The position numbers were made by a program, and so were the translations under genes. From Deltaproteobacteria bacterium (GTDB lineage Bacteria > Myxococcota_A > Polyangia > Haliangiales > SHYZ01): a DNA stretch of 64,000 nucleotides. The stretch lies in NCBI GenBank assembly GCA_016210055.1, contig JACQUZ010000041.1:52625-116624 (forward strand), written 5' to 3'. Below the pieces are notes generated by a model. The model made no database searches. It was given only the letters and a program-made list of their open reading frames with translations, and was not told the origin of the DNA. Positions 1-10,458 of this stretch are shown in pieces (position 1 is the stretch's first letter; every line of letters starts with the position of its first letter).

Positions 1-71
1 AGCGGCAATTGCGCTGCGTTAAGGATGCTCTCGCTCATTTAGGCTGACCGGTTTCTGATGATTCATCGTAA

Positions 72-1316
72 CTACCGCGCAATGAGCGCCGTGGACGAGC
101 TCGGCTCGGTGATGAAGTAATAGACGGCCGCCGTCGCGGCGAGAGCCAGGGCCGTGCCCCACAGGGTGTCGGCTATCTTGGCCCGTTCCTCCCCTTGCCG
201 ATGGATCATCTTGGTGGGTAGGTCGTTGTATCGCTCCTGGTCGCTGAGTGCCAGGATTCCAAACACGCCACCGCTAATCGCGGTCACCCCAGAGGCCCCC
301 ACCAGGGACCAGAAAACCATCCTTTCTGCCTTGCTGCGATGTGGTTCCATGTGGACCCGAAGCCACAGGTCCGCGTCGTCCGGGACGTGGATGTCGGCAA
401 TGTAAGGGACGTGCGCAGCGGCCTGCAACTCCACGCGATGCACGCCGACGAGGAGCCTGCTATCGACCGGTGACCTCCCCACCCGCTTCCCATCGATCAT
501 GACCTGGGCCAGCGCGTTGCTCTCTATCGACAGTGTCCTCACTTTGGGGAGCGGTGGGAGCGAGACCATGAGCGAGAATTGTTGCCCCGAATCGACACGT
601 ACCTCGCGACGCATCGTTCGGTAGCCCGTCCTGCGGACTTCTACCCGGTACAGCCCGGCAGCGAGCTCCCGCCGGAGGGGACTAGCTTCCCAGCCGCTGG
701 AATCGATGGATACGAATGCCCCGGGAACGTCGGCCTCGATGTTCAGCGAGGAAAGCTTCTCGAGCGAGAAGTCGATCTCGGGGCGTGACCCAATTTCTAC
801 CGTGATTTCTTGCGTCTGCGGGAGGTACCCAGGCATCTCCACGGTAATGGTGTACGACCCAGGGGCGAGCTGGATGTTGGTGGGAGTTCTGCCGTGTGGC
901 TTTCGATGGGATCCGGCTCCAATCAGGATTGCGGCGCTCGGCGGCATGGACGAGATCCTGGTTGGAATCATGGTTCGCGATCGGCAGGTCTCCATGCGCT
1001 TGGTAGCCTTCTCGCGGTCGCTCTCGTCCCTTGCGCCATCCAAGTACTGCTTGAAGGACAGGGCGCAACCTTCATAGTCCAGCACCTTTTCGCGTGCCAG
1101 GCCGATGTTGTAAAGGATATCGACGGAGGGCAGGAGGTCATATGCCGCCTGATAAAGCCTTAGAGCCTCCTCGTAACGGCCGTCGTTATAGAACTCGTTT
1201 GCCCGTCCAAAGCGTCGTTGCGCCTCGAGCACTACTTCCCTGGGGGGGGGCTTTTCGCCCAACGCGGCCAAAGGGATGGAGACGCCAACCAGGGTGAGCA
1301 ATGCGATTCGTTTCAC
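72..1316 (-). CDS. TPR/PEGA-domain membrane protein
   Basis: A 414-residue exported protein. Residues 1-20 form a signal peptide; residues about 30-105 look like a TPR-type helical repeat (FYNDGRYEEALRLYQAAYDL). Three successive PEGA-like beta domains follow (about 115-185, 188-255 and 258-330), recognisable by P-G-x-Y/H-x-V/I-x-V patterns such as LAPGSYTITVEMPGY. Two hydrophobic stretches near 337-358 and 385-405 suggest C-terminal membrane anchoring. PEGA domains are a surface-layer/carbohydrate-associated fold common in myxobacteria; no enzymatic motif is visible. The start ATG overlaps the stop of the upstream kinase gene (ATGA), so the two are probably translationally coupled, and the PEGA protein may be a partner or output of that kinase (inference). 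Confidence 0.8.
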   Translation of the reverse strand: MKRIALLTLVGVSIPLAALGEKPPPREVVLEAQRRFGRANEFYNDGRYEEALRLYQAAYDLLPSVDILYNIGLAREKVLDYEGCALSFKQYLDGARDESDREKATKRMETCRSRTMIPTRISSMPPSAAILIGAGSHRKPHGRTPTNIQLAPGSYTITVEMPGYLPQTQEITVEIGSRPEIDFSLEKLSSLNIEADVPGAFVSIDSSGWEASPLRRELAAGLYRVEVRRTGYRTMRREVRVDSGQQFSLMVSLPPLPKVRTLSIESNALAQVMIDGKRVGRSPVDSRLLVGVHRVELQAAAHVPYIADIHVPDDADLWLRVHMEPHRSKAERMVFWSLVGASGVTAISGGVFGILALSDQERYNDLPTKMIHRQGEERAKIADTLWGTALALAATAAVYYFITEPSSSTALIAR

Positions 1317-2749
1317 CGCGGAGCCCTAAGCGTCGACTTGGGCGCATCAGGGAGGCCTTGACCGGTCGAGCTTGCCCGTTGGCGTCTCCTGCCTGCTGCG
1401 GTGGCCCTGTCGCTGGCGGGCGTGGGCGTCTCCCCAGGAGGTGACGTCGTGACTAGGGACGGGTTGCTCGCAGGCGAGGTTACCGTCGGGATGGAAGGCG
1501 TAGGTACTGCGGCCGCCGCCGCGATCGACGGTGCCTTGGTACCCGTCGGCACTTCGTGAGCAGGCGGGAGAGACGCGCGAGCATCTACCACGGCGGCCGG
1601 CACGCTTGGCCGCGACCGGAGCCGCGGGCCAGCCGGCACCGCAGCAAGCACACAGACAGCAGCAATGGCGAGCCCGCGCCAGCGTCGTTTTGCGGAACGC
1701 CTTGCGGTATCCGGCGAGTAGTGCATGTACTCGCTGAGCACGTGCGCGAGCTCCGCGGCGCTTTGAAATCGCTTTTCCGGGCGCTTTTCAATCGCCTTGA
1801 GGACAATGGAGTCGAATGCCTGCGGTATCTCTGGACGGTGTTGGGAAGGGGGCGCCGGAGCCTCCATCAGGTGCGCGACGAGCATGTCCGCGACATGGAG
1901 GCCAGCAAAGGGTGTCGTTCCGGTGAGCATTTCGTAGAGAACCATGCCGAGCGCGTAGACGTCAGAGCGGGCATCTACGGGACCGAGCTTCGATCGAATC
2001 TGCTCGGGAGCCATGTACGCGGGGGTGCCCAAGATGTGTCCCGTGCGCGTGAGGGTAGGGGTTTCCCTCCCTTCTGCGATCTTGGCCACGCCGAAGTCGA
2101 GGATCTTGATAAGCGGGCTGGTTTGGATGTCGCTGATTAGCCCGCTGTTGGAGGACGACGACGTGGTCTCCTTCTTGTGCTCTGAGTTCTTGGTGGAGCT
2201 CCCGATCGAGCTTATCTGCACGATGATATTTGCGGGCTTGAGATCCCGGTGTACGACTTGGTGCTCGTGTGCGGCTGAGAGGGCTAGGCAAACCGCGTTT
2301 GCGACGCGCGCGGCTACCGCGATGGGGAGCCGGTGCTCGTGTTCCAGCAGCTGCTCGAGCGTCTCCCCGGCCGCATACTCCATGACCAGGTACGGGCGTC
2401 CGTCCTGCAGCACGTCGAAGTCGGTGACTCCAACGATGTACGGATGACTCAGGCGACTCGCCGCCATTGCCTCGGCACGGAAGCGGTCAATCGCACCTTC
2501 GGCCCTCGCTCGCCTTGCCCCTAGAAGCTTGACCGCAACCGGTTTTTCAAGCCGCTCATCGACGGCCTCGTAAACCGATCCAAAGCCGCCTGCGCCAAGA
2601 AAGCGAACAATCCGATAGCGGTTCGCGATGACTGGCGGTGGCTCGTCCCCCGGTGCTTCCCCCAAGTCGCGTTCGGGACTGGGCGTCGTCGAGACGGCCT
2701 CCGGGGTCCCAGACAACGTCCTAGCGTATGGTAATTCCCTTTCGTCCAT
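1313..2749 (-). CDS. Eukaryote-like Ser/Thr protein kinase
   Basis: 478 residues. The Hanks-type kinase domain spans about 44-350: glycine loop LGAGGFGSVY (51-60), catalytic Lys in VAVKLL (about 74), HRDLKPAN (167-174), DFG (218-220), activation segment ending GTPAYMAPEQ. All residues needed for catalysis are present. Between HRDLKPAN and DFG there is a Ser/Lys-rich insertion (about 178-211) that normal members lack. A basic stretch and one hydrophobic segment (about 377-395) lead into a low-complexity Pro/Ala/Ser tail, predicted to lie outside the cytoplasm. It is the first gene of a two-gene unit with the PEGA protein. Substrates are unknown; PknB-type kinases are frequent in myxobacteria and phosphorylate Ser/Thr in signalling proteins. 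Confidence 0.9.
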   Translation of the reverse strand: MDERELPYARTLSGTPEAVSTTPSPERDLGEAPGDEPPPVIANRYRIVRFLGAGGFGSVYEAVDERLEKPVAVKLLGARRARAEGAIDRFRAEAMAASRLSHPYIVGVTDFDVLQDGRPYLVMEYAAGETLEQLLEHEHRLPIAVAARVANAVCLALSAAHEHQVVHRDLKPANIIVQISSIGSSTKNSEHKKETTSSSSNSGLISDIQTSPLIKILDFGVAKIAEGRETPTLTRTGHILGTPAYMAPEQIRSKLGPVDARSDVYALGMVLYEMLTGTTPFAGLHVADMLVAHLMEAPAPPSQHRPEIPQAFDSIVLKAIEKRPEKRFQSAAELAHVLSEYMHYSPDTARRSAKRRWRGLAIAAVCVLAAVPAGPRLRSRPSVPAAVVDARASLPPAHEVPTGTKAPSIAAAAAVPTPSIPTVTSPASNPSLVTTSPPGETPTPASDRATAAGRRRQRASSTGQGLPDAPKSTLRAPR

Positions 2750-2980
2750 CCTCTGGCCCTACCCAGAGCAAGTCACGTGCCTAGTTGGCTGGTTGAAATA
2801 ACACGCATATTCACCAGTGGGAGTGCTCTAATCCTGCTCACCACGGGCAGTCGGTGGGTATTGAGCAATAGGTGCTCGACACGACCGCTGGGGACTCCCT
2901 GCATGGGAATATCTTAACTCAGAATCGGCCAGCCTGACCGCGGGTTAATGGGAGCCTTGCATCGGCGAGCAAGCGGCCTT
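2750..2980. other. Intergenic region between kinase gene and rnpB
   Basis: About 230 bases with no supported gene on either strand. It should hold the kinase promoter (minus strand) and the end of rnpB transcription. I see no clear consensus promoter and no T-rich intrinsic terminator. Confidence 0.4.
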
Positions 2981-3384
2981 CTCCGCCAGAGGTGCCGGTA
3001 AGCCGAGTTCTGTGACGGGTTTGACCCGTTGGTGATCATTCATCTAGGCGCGCCGTTGCCGTCGCGCTCAAGCGATCCAACCCGGGGGTATTACGCGGGC
3101 CACGCGACCCCCTGCTCGATCTTGCTCCGGGTGGGGTTTGCCGTGCCCCCCTCGTCACCGAGAGGGCGGTGCGCTCTTACCGCACCTTTTCACCCTTACC
3201 TGACGCTGCGCGGAGCGCATCCGTCAGGCGGTCTCTTTTCTGTGGCACTTTCCTTCGAGTCACCTCGACTGGCCGTTAACCAGCACCGTGCCCTGTGGAG
3301 CTCGGACTTTCCTCTCGTGCCACCAATGCGCTTTCGCGCACGGCGAGCACCAGCGATCACCTCGACACCTCCGGCGGGAGGCCG
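2981..3384 (-). ncRNA. rnpB: RNase P RNA (bacterial type A)
   Basis: The minus strand carries the universally conserved RNase P blocks in order: GAGAGGAAAGTCCGAGCTCC near 3296-3318, GGTAAGGGTGAAAAGGTGCG near 3180-3204, the CACCCGGAGCAAGATCGA region near 3114-3136, CGCCTAGATGAATGA near 3040-3056, and ACAGAACTCGGCTTA near 3000-3015. The ends pair as helix P1 (about 3366-3377 with 2983-2994). It is the catalytic RNA that matures tRNA 5' ends. Its boundaries are estimated from P1 and from a nearby promoter-like sequence. The core is certain; the exact ends may be off by about 10 bases. Confidence 0.95.
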
Positions 3385-3390
3385 TCAGCG

Positions 3391-3418
3391 AATATACTCG
3401 AAGTGGTGCGCGCTGCAA
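3391..3418 (-). promoter_or_regulatory. Candidate sigma-70 promoter of rnpB
   Basis: Read on the minus strand, TTGCAG (3418-3413), a 16-base spacer and TATATT (3396-3391) lie just upstream of the expected 5' end of rnpB at about 3384. The -10 matches consensus at five of six bases and the -35 at three. Confidence 0.45.
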
Positions 3419-3433
3419 CGTCCCTGAGAACGG

Positions 3434-4192
3434 CTACTCGGGCTTCACAGCCGGGGACTCCTCCCCGCGTTCGAGCTCCTTGTCCTTCATGAGCTCATCC
3501 CAATAGACGATGCGGTGGCAGTTCGGGCAGGGCTCGATGGAATTGCCACGCTGGAGCGTATTGTAGAGCTGAGGAGGAATCGCCATGTGGCAACCCTGGC
3601 ACACGCCCATCACTACCGGGACGACGGCGAGCCCGCGTCGCATTCGAATTGTGCCGTAGCGCTTCAGGACGTCCGCCCGTACTTTGGTCGCCACTGCATC
3701 CCGATGCTGGCGCTCATCGACGACCTTCTGTCGAAGATCCTCGACCCGTTCCGTGATGACCCCCTCTTCCCGGACCACGTGTTCACGAAGCTGTGCGACG
3801 TCGGTCTCATGGGCCGCGATTGACTTCTTGGTGGATTCAATCGCTTCGATCAGCCTGAGGATCTCTTCTTCGCGCTCACCGACGAGCTTGCGGGTGGCTT
3901 CGACCTCTCGCTGCGCAGCCATGTAGTCCTTGCTGTTCTTCACCTGCTGCAGCTTGGCCTTTGCCTTGCCGATGCTGGCCTCGTCGACCTTGAGCTGGGC
4001 TTCCTGCTCCCTGCGGAACTTCTCTGTATCTGCCAGCCCCTGCTGTTCCTTTTCGAGAAGGGCTTCGACCTTGGCGAGGTCAGCCTTCATCGACTGGAGC
4101 TTCTCTGGGAGCGCCTTGAGTGCGGATTCGAACTCCTGCAGGTGAGCGTCGTAGCGCTGCAGTTCTTCTAGTAACCTCAACTGTTCTCGCAA
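3434..4192 (-). CDS. Coiled-coil protein with C-terminal C4 zinc ribbon (DUF164-like)
   Basis: 252 residues. Residues 1-175 are almost entirely heptad-rich, charged coiled coil. The C-terminal part has a zinc ribbon, CQGC (about residue 197) and CPNC (about residue 222), typical of the DUF164/zf-RING_7 family. Many bacteria carry this family but its biochemical role is not settled; nucleic-acid or ribosome-related binding is often suggested. It lies 30 nt upstream of the tRNA-proximal region of rpoD and just upstream of rnpB, all in the same orientation, a neighbourhood common in Deltaproteobacteria. Start chosen at the ATG heading the coiled coil (MREQLRLLEE), preceded by an AAGGAG-type site. 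Confidence 0.85.
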   Translation of the reverse strand: MREQLRLLEELQRYDAHLQEFESALKALPEKLQSMKADLAKVEALLEKEQQGLADTEKFRREQEAQLKVDEASIGKAKAKLQQVKNSKDYMAAQREVEATRKLVGEREEEILRLIEAIESTKKSIAAHETDVAQLREHVVREEGVITERVEDLRQKVVDERQHRDAVATKVRADVLKRYGTIRMRRGLAVVPVVMGVCQGCHMAIPPQLYNTLQRGNSIEPCPNCHRIVYWDELMKDKELERGEESPAVKPE

Positions 4193-4221
4193 GGAGAAGC
4201 CTCCTCCGTCCCGGTGGCGGG

Positions 4222-4295
4222 TGGGCCCACCTGGATTCGAACCAGGGACTGGCCGGTTATGAGCCGGCGGCTCTGACCAGCTGAGCTATGGGCCC
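4222..4295 (-). tRNA. tRNA with CAU anticodon (Ile2 or Met)
   Basis: The minus strand folds as a complete 74-nt tRNA: acceptor GGGCCCA paired with TGGGCCC, D-arm AGCTCAGCTGGTCAGAGC, anticodon loop CTCATAA (anticodon CAU), T-arm with GGTTCGAATCC, discriminator A. CCA is not encoded. A CAU anticodon can be elongator Met, initiator Met or lysidine-modified Ile2. The lack of initiator features (first pair G1-C72 is a normal pair) excludes fMet; choosing between Ile2 and elongator Met needs a covariance/TilS-determinant model. Confidence 0.95.
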
Positions 4296-4421
4296 GTGAG
4301 TCCTGCATGGAAGCTATTGATAGATCCAAACTCCCGATTCTGCAACTTTGCTTCGCGTGGGGGCAGGACGAACGCTCGGCTTGGGTGGTGGTGCTTGGAG
4401 GCTCGAAGTGGGAAGAGAAAC

Positions 4422-6193
<1,772 letters not shown>

Positions 6194-6197
<4 letters not shown>

Positions 6198-7999
6198 CGA
6201 GGCTCTTCCTTTGGCCGACGCCTGAGGTCATCGGCCAGGTTTCGGGTTTGGAGCCGGCGCATGGCCAGCTCGCGCGCAAGGGCGACGTCGCCCCGCCGTT
6301 CAGCTTCTTTAATGCGTAGCCCCAGAGCGTCCCCTTCGGCCTGGAGTCTTTCTCTATGCAGTGCTCGGAGCATCTCGGCGAGCGTGCGATGGGGGTCTTG
6401 GAGCGACATGTAGGAACCGTTCAAAACCTCTCTCGCCACGAGTTCTCTCAGCTCAGGTGGGGCAGCCTGCACCAGGGACTGGCCCATCAATGCGGCGGAA
6501 TACATGTCTCGAAGGCGCTCGTCCGTCAAGAGGGATCGCGCGTCCGCCGCCTCCGCGTCCGCCATCAAATTCGGATGATCGGCCAAGAGCACGAGAATCT
6601 TTAGCTCTTGCGGTGGAGGAGCGGCAGGCGAAGCGCTCTTCACTCGCACTGGCAGGCCCTCACCGCGGGAGCGGGGAGAATGCCCTTCATCCCCATGGAG
6701 AGAGCCGGCACGTGCCCGGATGACCGCTCGACTCAAGATTTGGCGCTCAACACCCAGTGCGGTCGCAAGCTCGCCAATGAGGATTTCGCGCTTGGTGTCG
6801 TCCCCTATCTTAGCGATGACCGGGGCGGCCTCCTTGATGGCGACCGAGCGCTGGTCGGCCGACGAGGAATCAGAGCGGGCCCAGGCTTCGTAGATGAAGT
6901 ACTCCACTGCAGGCTGGGCCTTGGAGATGAGCGCATCCATGGCGGCTGGCCCGTTCTTGCGGACGAATGAATCCGGATCCTCCCCGTCGGGCAGAGCGGC
7001 GACGCGCGTCTCGACCCCGGCCTCGAGGAGGGTCATGATGTCGCGCAGGATCGCCGCGCGCCCTGCTCGATCCCCATCCAGGCACAGGATGACTCGAGGT
7101 ACCAGGAGCCGCAGCGAGTGTACGTGTCGATCCGTAAGCGCCGTCCCGAGGGGGGCCACGGTTTCGGCAAATCCGGCCTGGTGGAGCGCGATAACGTCGA
7201 AATTCCCTTCCACGAGGATCGCCCGCTCCCGTGCTCGAAAAGCAGTGCGAGCTGCGTGGAGCCCGAAAAGTACGTGACCTTTCGTATAAATCGGAGAACC
7301 GGGCGAGTTGATGTACTTGGCCGGGTCGTCGCCGAGCGTGCGACCAGAAAACGCCACTACCTCTCCGGCAGGGAGAATCACTGGGCACATGAGGCGGTTT
7401 CGAAATCGGTCATAAGAGCCCCCCGTTCGCCGGGGCGCGATGAGTCCCAGCGTTTCGGGCAGGTCTGGCGAAATGTGGCGGGCGTGGAGGCGGCGTGCAA
7501 GGCCGTCCCAAGCTTCAGGCGCCATTCCGAGCTGAAATACGTCGGCTATTTCACTGCCGATTCCGCGTTTCTTGAGGTAGGACCGCCCTGTGGCCCCGGC
7601 TTCGCTTGCAAGCACCTCGCGGTAGAACGCAGCGGCGACCGCATTCACCTCATAGAAGCGGCTCCGGGCGTCGAGTCGTGCTTGTTCTGCTGGGGTGGTC
7701 TCACGCTCCGGAATCGTGATCCCGACCCGACCCGCACACTCGCGGACGGCTTCGACGAAGGTCTTCCCCTCGAGCTCCATGATGAATCGGAACGGGTCGC
7801 CGTTCTTCTGGCAGCCAAAGCAATGGAAGAACCGCTTGTCCGGGAGCACGTGAAAGGAGGGGGTCTTTTCGTGATGGAAGGGACAAAGTCCCTTGAACGA
7901 CCTTCCTACCTTCTTGAGCTCGACCTTCTCGCCCACCAGGGCGACAATGTCAATGCGCTCACGGACCTCCGCGATGATCTCGTCGGGAATCCGCGCCAT
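6194..7999 (-). CDS. dnaG: DNA primase DnaG
   Basis: 601 residues from the chosen ATG at 7999 ([19 protein letters not shown]), which matches the usual DnaG N-terminus and has AAAGGA just upstream. The reading frame stays open to 8251, but that 84-residue extension has no family counterpart. Domains: CHC2 zinc finger (CPFHH...CFGC, about residues 40-64), Toprim catalytic core ([16 protein letters not shown] and LDGDRAG), and a C-terminal helicase-interaction region. It makes RNA primers for replication, recruited by DnaB. First gene of the dnaG-rpoD unit; divergent from the small gene starting at 8157/8184. Confidence 0.97.
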
Positions 8000-8156
8000 C
8001 GTCCTTTGAACCGAGCGGTTTTCCAAGGGCAAGTACGGCTCCCCGACAAGAAGCGGTAGAAGTATGCCAGCCTTTTCTCCACTGTCAAATTGGTAGGTGG
8101 GGTCACGCCCCCTTCCCGCCCAAAAACTTGCCCCAGGCCAAGGGGTCACTGATCTT

Positions 8157-8567
8157 GTGTCAAAGACATCAATTGGAGGAAGCATGCGGAGGCAATCGGA
8201 CCGCGAGCATGGTGAGCGTACTGGAACGGGCAGAAGGGCGAGGGACCGCATTCTCGCAGGAAATACCCGGCCCGGCCCGGCCCTTCGGGAGCGATACGAG
8301 CTTCAGAACCTGATCCTGTTCCTAGGGGACGACTTGCGGGAGAGTGCCATTGCGGTGGGAGGAATTGAGGCATTTCTGCTCGACGCCCAGAAGGTCCTTG
8401 AGCAAGCATCGATTTCTTCGGGCGACCTCAAGGCGCTCCTGCTCGATAGTCGCGTTGAGGAACGGATTGACCTTTTATGCGATGCGCTTAGCAGTCTAAG
8501 GCGCTCGATAGGGCTCATCCATGACGCCCTGCAAGAGGACATGTGCTATAAAGCCGCGACCAAGTAG
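8157..8567 (+). CDS. Small hypothetical protein, divergent from dnaG
   Basis: Unrecognised family. Two starts are possible: GTG at 8157 (136 residues) or ATG at 8184 (127 residues). The ATG has a near-perfect GGAGGA four bases upstream and is the safer choice for translation. The longer form is listed because the peptide TSIGG encoded between the two starts recurs at the start of the gene at 22200. The basic N-terminal third (RRQSDREHGERTGTGRRARDR) is followed by a helical, acidic/leucine-rich region from about residue 50 (LILFLGDDLRESAIAVGG, LKALLLDSRVEERIDLLCDALSSL). No signal peptide or membrane segment. It lies 23 nt upstream of another small gene. Confidence 0.6.
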   Translation: MSKTSIGGSMRRQSDREHGERTGTGRRARDRILAGNTRPGPALRERYELQNLILFLGDDLRESAIAVGGIEAFLLDAQKVLEQASISSGDLKALLLDSRVEERIDLLCDALSSLRRSIGLIHDALQEDMCYKAATK

Positions 8568-8590
8568 CGACTATCTGTAAGGAGCCGCCA

Positions 8591-8935
8591 ATGCCCAAGC
8601 GTAGGACAGAATTCGACGCTCGCCTCAACGCGATCATCGCCGACCATATCAGTGATCTCACGGCGGCAATTTCCCACGCAGTGCGCCAAAACATTGCCGA
8701 CGAGATTCAATCCTACCTGGCAGGCGTGCCTGCTGGGCCGGTATCGGCTCGAGGGATCGGGCGGAGGGTGGGGCCGGGGCGCCCTGCAAAGCGGCGTTCC
8801 ATGGCGTGCATTGCACCGGGCTGCACCAATAGCTCGAAGGGCCCGCGTTTTCATTACCTGTGCGAGAAGCACATGGATGCTCCCAAGAAGGACTACGAAG
8901 CCTGGAGGAAGGGGAGGAAGGGAGCTACGGCGTAG
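8591..8935 (+). CDS. Small protein with Cys/His zinc-binding motif and GRP (AT-hook-like) core
   Basis: 114 residues, start ATG preceded by AAGGAG. The N-terminal half is helical (FDARLNAIIADHISDLTAAISHAVRQNIADEI). A basic linker GPGRPAKRR resembles an AT-hook core, and then CIAPGC...FHYLCEKHM supplies two Cys plus Cys-x2-His, a plausible zinc site. DNA or RNA binding is a reasonable inference but not shown. The type looks like the short Zn-binding proteins found in many myxobacterial genomes; I cannot name it. Confidence 0.7.
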   Translation: MPKRRTEFDARLNAIIADHISDLTAAISHAVRQNIADEIQSYLAGVPAGPVSARGIGRRVGPGRPAKRRSMACIAPGCTNSSKGPRFHYLCEKHMDAPKKDYEAWRKGRKGATA

Positions 8936-8988
8936 AACCGGTCCCCAAGCCTGCTGCGCGCCCCATCTGCCGCGTCGCGGTCTCCCCC

Positions 8989-10458
8989 ATGTCTTCCCTT
9001 CCAAGGCGTGCCGCCGCCGGCCTCGTGGTCGCCGCGTGCGCGTGCGCCTCACTGTCGCCGCTTCTCACGGCTCGATACCTGCCGCTTCTGGACGCGCCTA
9101 ATCATCTGGGAGCCATCGCCACGTGGCGGTACTTCGATGACGTGAGATTAGGGCTCGCGGAGCATTACTCGCTCCACCTGCGGCCTGTTCCCTATTGGGG
9201 ATATTTTGGGCTCGTTCGTCTTTGGGCCGAGGTCATTCCGCTCGAGTGGGCGAACAAGCTGTTCATTGCATTGACGGTAGTCGGGCTCCCTCTCGCCCTT
9301 CGGGCGTTCCTCCGTGCTCATGGGCGACCGACATGGCTTGCGCTTGCTGGTTTTCCATTAGCGTGGAACTACAACCTGGCGCTCGGCTTCATTGCCTTCG
9401 TTGCAGGAGTGACCTGCTTCGTCTGGGGACTCGTCCTGCTTGCCCGGCTGGCTGACGAATTGCCTGGCAGGGGACGATGGATCACCATTGCCAATTCGTT
9501 GGTCGGCATCGGGATCTACTTCTTCCACCCCATCCCTTTCTTGCTCTGGCTGGTGACGGTGGCCATTTACGTGCCGCGGCGAGTCGTGGCCGTCGGCTTT
9601 CCGGCGCTGGCTCTTTTCATGGGGCAAGCGATCCTGGCGCACGAGCAGGGGCTCGGTTCTGGGCCTGTAGACCGAGGAATCGATGGCCAGTGGCTTGATC
9701 TTGCGTCGAACCTCAAGGCGTTTCGGGGTTACCTGTTCGACTTTGTAACGCCCGGGCAGCAGCTTTGGCTGGTCTGTTCACTTCTCGTCTCCCTGGGCCT
9801 CGCCACAGCCCTGGTCGTGCGTGACTCCCGGAGGGACCTTCGCCCTGCCTTGCTCCTGCTCGTGCTGATCGTGCTCTACTTCGTGTTACCGATGCAGCTC
9901 CGGCGTCCGATCGACTGGTGGATGATAAACGGTCGACTTGCCGTGGTCATTGCCCTCGTCTCTCTCGCTTGCGTGCCGAGTGGCACTCTCCCTGGAGTCC
10001 GGGGCGTGCTCGTGGCGGCTCCCTTGGTACTGGCTGCCCTCTTGTATCCGGCCGCGGTCGCAGCGCGGTTCGCTGACTTTGATTCTCGGGCCGAGGATTT
10101 TCGACGGATCGTGACCCACCTTCCCCATAATCCCTCGGTTCTTACCCTGGTTTATCCCCCACTTGGCGATCCAGCGGTGAATGTCGACGCCTGGCGCGAG
10201 TTCCCGTCGTACGTCCAAGTCGAGCGGGGGGGGTACAACCCATGGGCGTGGGACGATGGATTTCCCATGCGGGCAAGGCCCGAGGCCAAGAAGCCTGCGC
10301 CTCCTGGACACCATCCAGAGCGGTTTGTCTACGAGTTGCACGGCCCTCATTACGAGTGGTTCCTGACCAGAAATGAGCCCACGGGCCTCTTCGCGAAGCG
10401 ATCCGAGCTTCAGCAAGTTGCCGAGCAAGGCGCGTGGAAACTTTGGAGAAGGAAGTGA
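8989..10458 (+). CDS. Polytopic integral membrane protein, function unknown
   Basis: 490 residues from ATG 8989. The frame is open upstream to 8860, but that part overlaps the previous gene and has no membrane character. About ten hydrophobic segments. The first periplasmic stretch contains LPLLDAPNHLGAIATWRYF, with an early acidic residue and a His as seen in GT-C glycosyltransferase-like proteins, and the C-terminal soluble tail is rich in Pro/Trp/His (about 390-490). A GT-C-like transferase is possible but not demonstrated. The stop overlaps the start of the protease gene (GTGA), so it heads a coupled cluster continuing to birA. Confidence 0.75.
   Translation: MSSLPRRAAAGLVVAACACASLSPLLTARYLPLLDAPNHLGAIATWRYFDDVRLGLAEHYSLHLRPVPYWGYFGLVRLWAEVIPLEWANKLFIALTVVGLPLALRAFLRAHGRPTWLALAGFPLAWNYNLALGFIAFVAGVTCFVWGLVLLARLADELPGRGRWITIANSLVGIGIYFFHPIPFLLWLVTVAIYVPRRVVAVGFPALALFMGQAILAHEQGLGSGPVDRGIDGQWLDLASNLKAFRGYLFDFVTPGQQLWLVCSLLVSLGLATALVVRDSRRDLRPALLLLVLIVLYFVLPMQLRRPIDWWMINGRLAVVIALVSLACVPSGTLPGVRGVLVAAPLVLAALLYPAAVAARFADFDSRAEDFRRIVTHLPHNPSVLTLVYPPLGDPAVNVDAWREFPSYVQVERGGYNPWAWDDGFPMRARPEAKKPAPPGHHPERFVYELHGPHYEWFLTRNEPTGLFAKRSELQQVAEQGAWKLWRRK

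Noticed and set aside
8000..8251. An 84-residue N-terminal extension of DnaG
   Set aside because: No DnaG has such an extension; ATG at 7999 has a ribosome-binding site and matches the family start.
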